Source of the DNA: Mycobacterium sp.
Lineage (GTDB): Bacteria > Actinomycetota > Actinomycetes > Mycobacteriales > Mycobacteriaceae
Length of the DNA stretch: 5,608 nt
Direction: 5' to 3'
Assembly (NCBI GenBank): GCA_020438915.1
Contig: JAGQTR010000303.1
Location: 2,292 to 7,899, forward strand
Positions 5,562 through 5,608 of this stretch are shown piece by piece. The notes below the pieces were generated by a model. That model worked only from the letters and a program-made list of their open reading frames with translations, was not told the origin of the DNA and searched no databases. Position numbers and translations under genes: made by a program. How positions within the stretch are numbered: the first letter of the stretch is position 1; every line of letters starts with the position of its first letter.

Positions 5562-5608
5562 CCCACCTGTGCTCAATGGAAAAGGACCGCTCAAGCGGCG
5601 TGATCTCC

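Noticed and set aside
5587..5598. CCGC-TCAA-GCGG hairpin, possibly a minus-strand terminator with TCCTTTTCC after it
   Set aside because: The stem is 4-5 bp and the T-run is interrupted; a minus-strand gene ending there cannot be confirmed from the remaining bases.
5576..5608. ATG at 5576 opening a frame to the window edge
   Set aside because: Only 11 codons are visible and no ribosome binding site precedes it; it cannot be told from chance.

Overview
The window is high-GC DNA with short intergenic gaps and GTG starts. It most resembles a mycobacterial (Mycobacteriaceae or near-relative) chromosome. Supporting clues are a DUF2784-type membrane protein, an Ala/Leu-rich helical hypothetical protein with a Lys/Arg/Pro tail, and a secreted RNase T2. 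The genus is inferred from the style of the proteins and not from a marker gene.

Layout: (1) positions 3-161 hold the 3' end of a plus-strand gene with a CheB-methylesterase-like C-terminus. (2) A convergent minus-strand gene (204-980) encodes a signal-anchored or secreted RNase T2 family ribonuclease. (3) A divergent gap of 179 bp contains a clear hairpin. (4) A tightly overlapping two-gene plus-strand operon follows. Its first gene (1160-3250) encodes a roughly 12-helix membrane protein of MATE/Wzx-like appearance with a cytosolic C-terminal domain of about 240 residues that I do not recognise. Its second gene (3231-4574) encodes a free-standing reverse transcriptase with a YNDD catalytic box. 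(5) A gap of 198 bp carries three consecutive inverted repeats just before the next gene. (6) A second short operon holds a small helical/coiled-coil hypothetical protein (4773-5180) and, 3 bp later, a DUF2784 membrane protein (5184-5561). The last 47 bases hold nothing I can assign.

The most interesting object is the membrane protein plus reverse transcriptase pair. The reading frames overlap by 20 bp, so the two are very probably co-expressed and translationally coupled. The RT has no maturase, endonuclease or other recognisable extra domain, and I see no group II intron, retron or DGR template/variable-repeat structure around it. Free-standing RTs of the 'unknown group' (UG/Abi/DRT) type are often anti-phage systems, and the pair could be such a system with a membrane-bound partner or effector. 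That function is inference. Parts of the pair look less GC-rich than the flanks (about 50% G+C in sampled lines against over 70% in sampled flank lines), which is compatible with acquisition by transfer. The RNase T2 gene lies divergently next to the pair but nothing in the sequence ties it to the same function.
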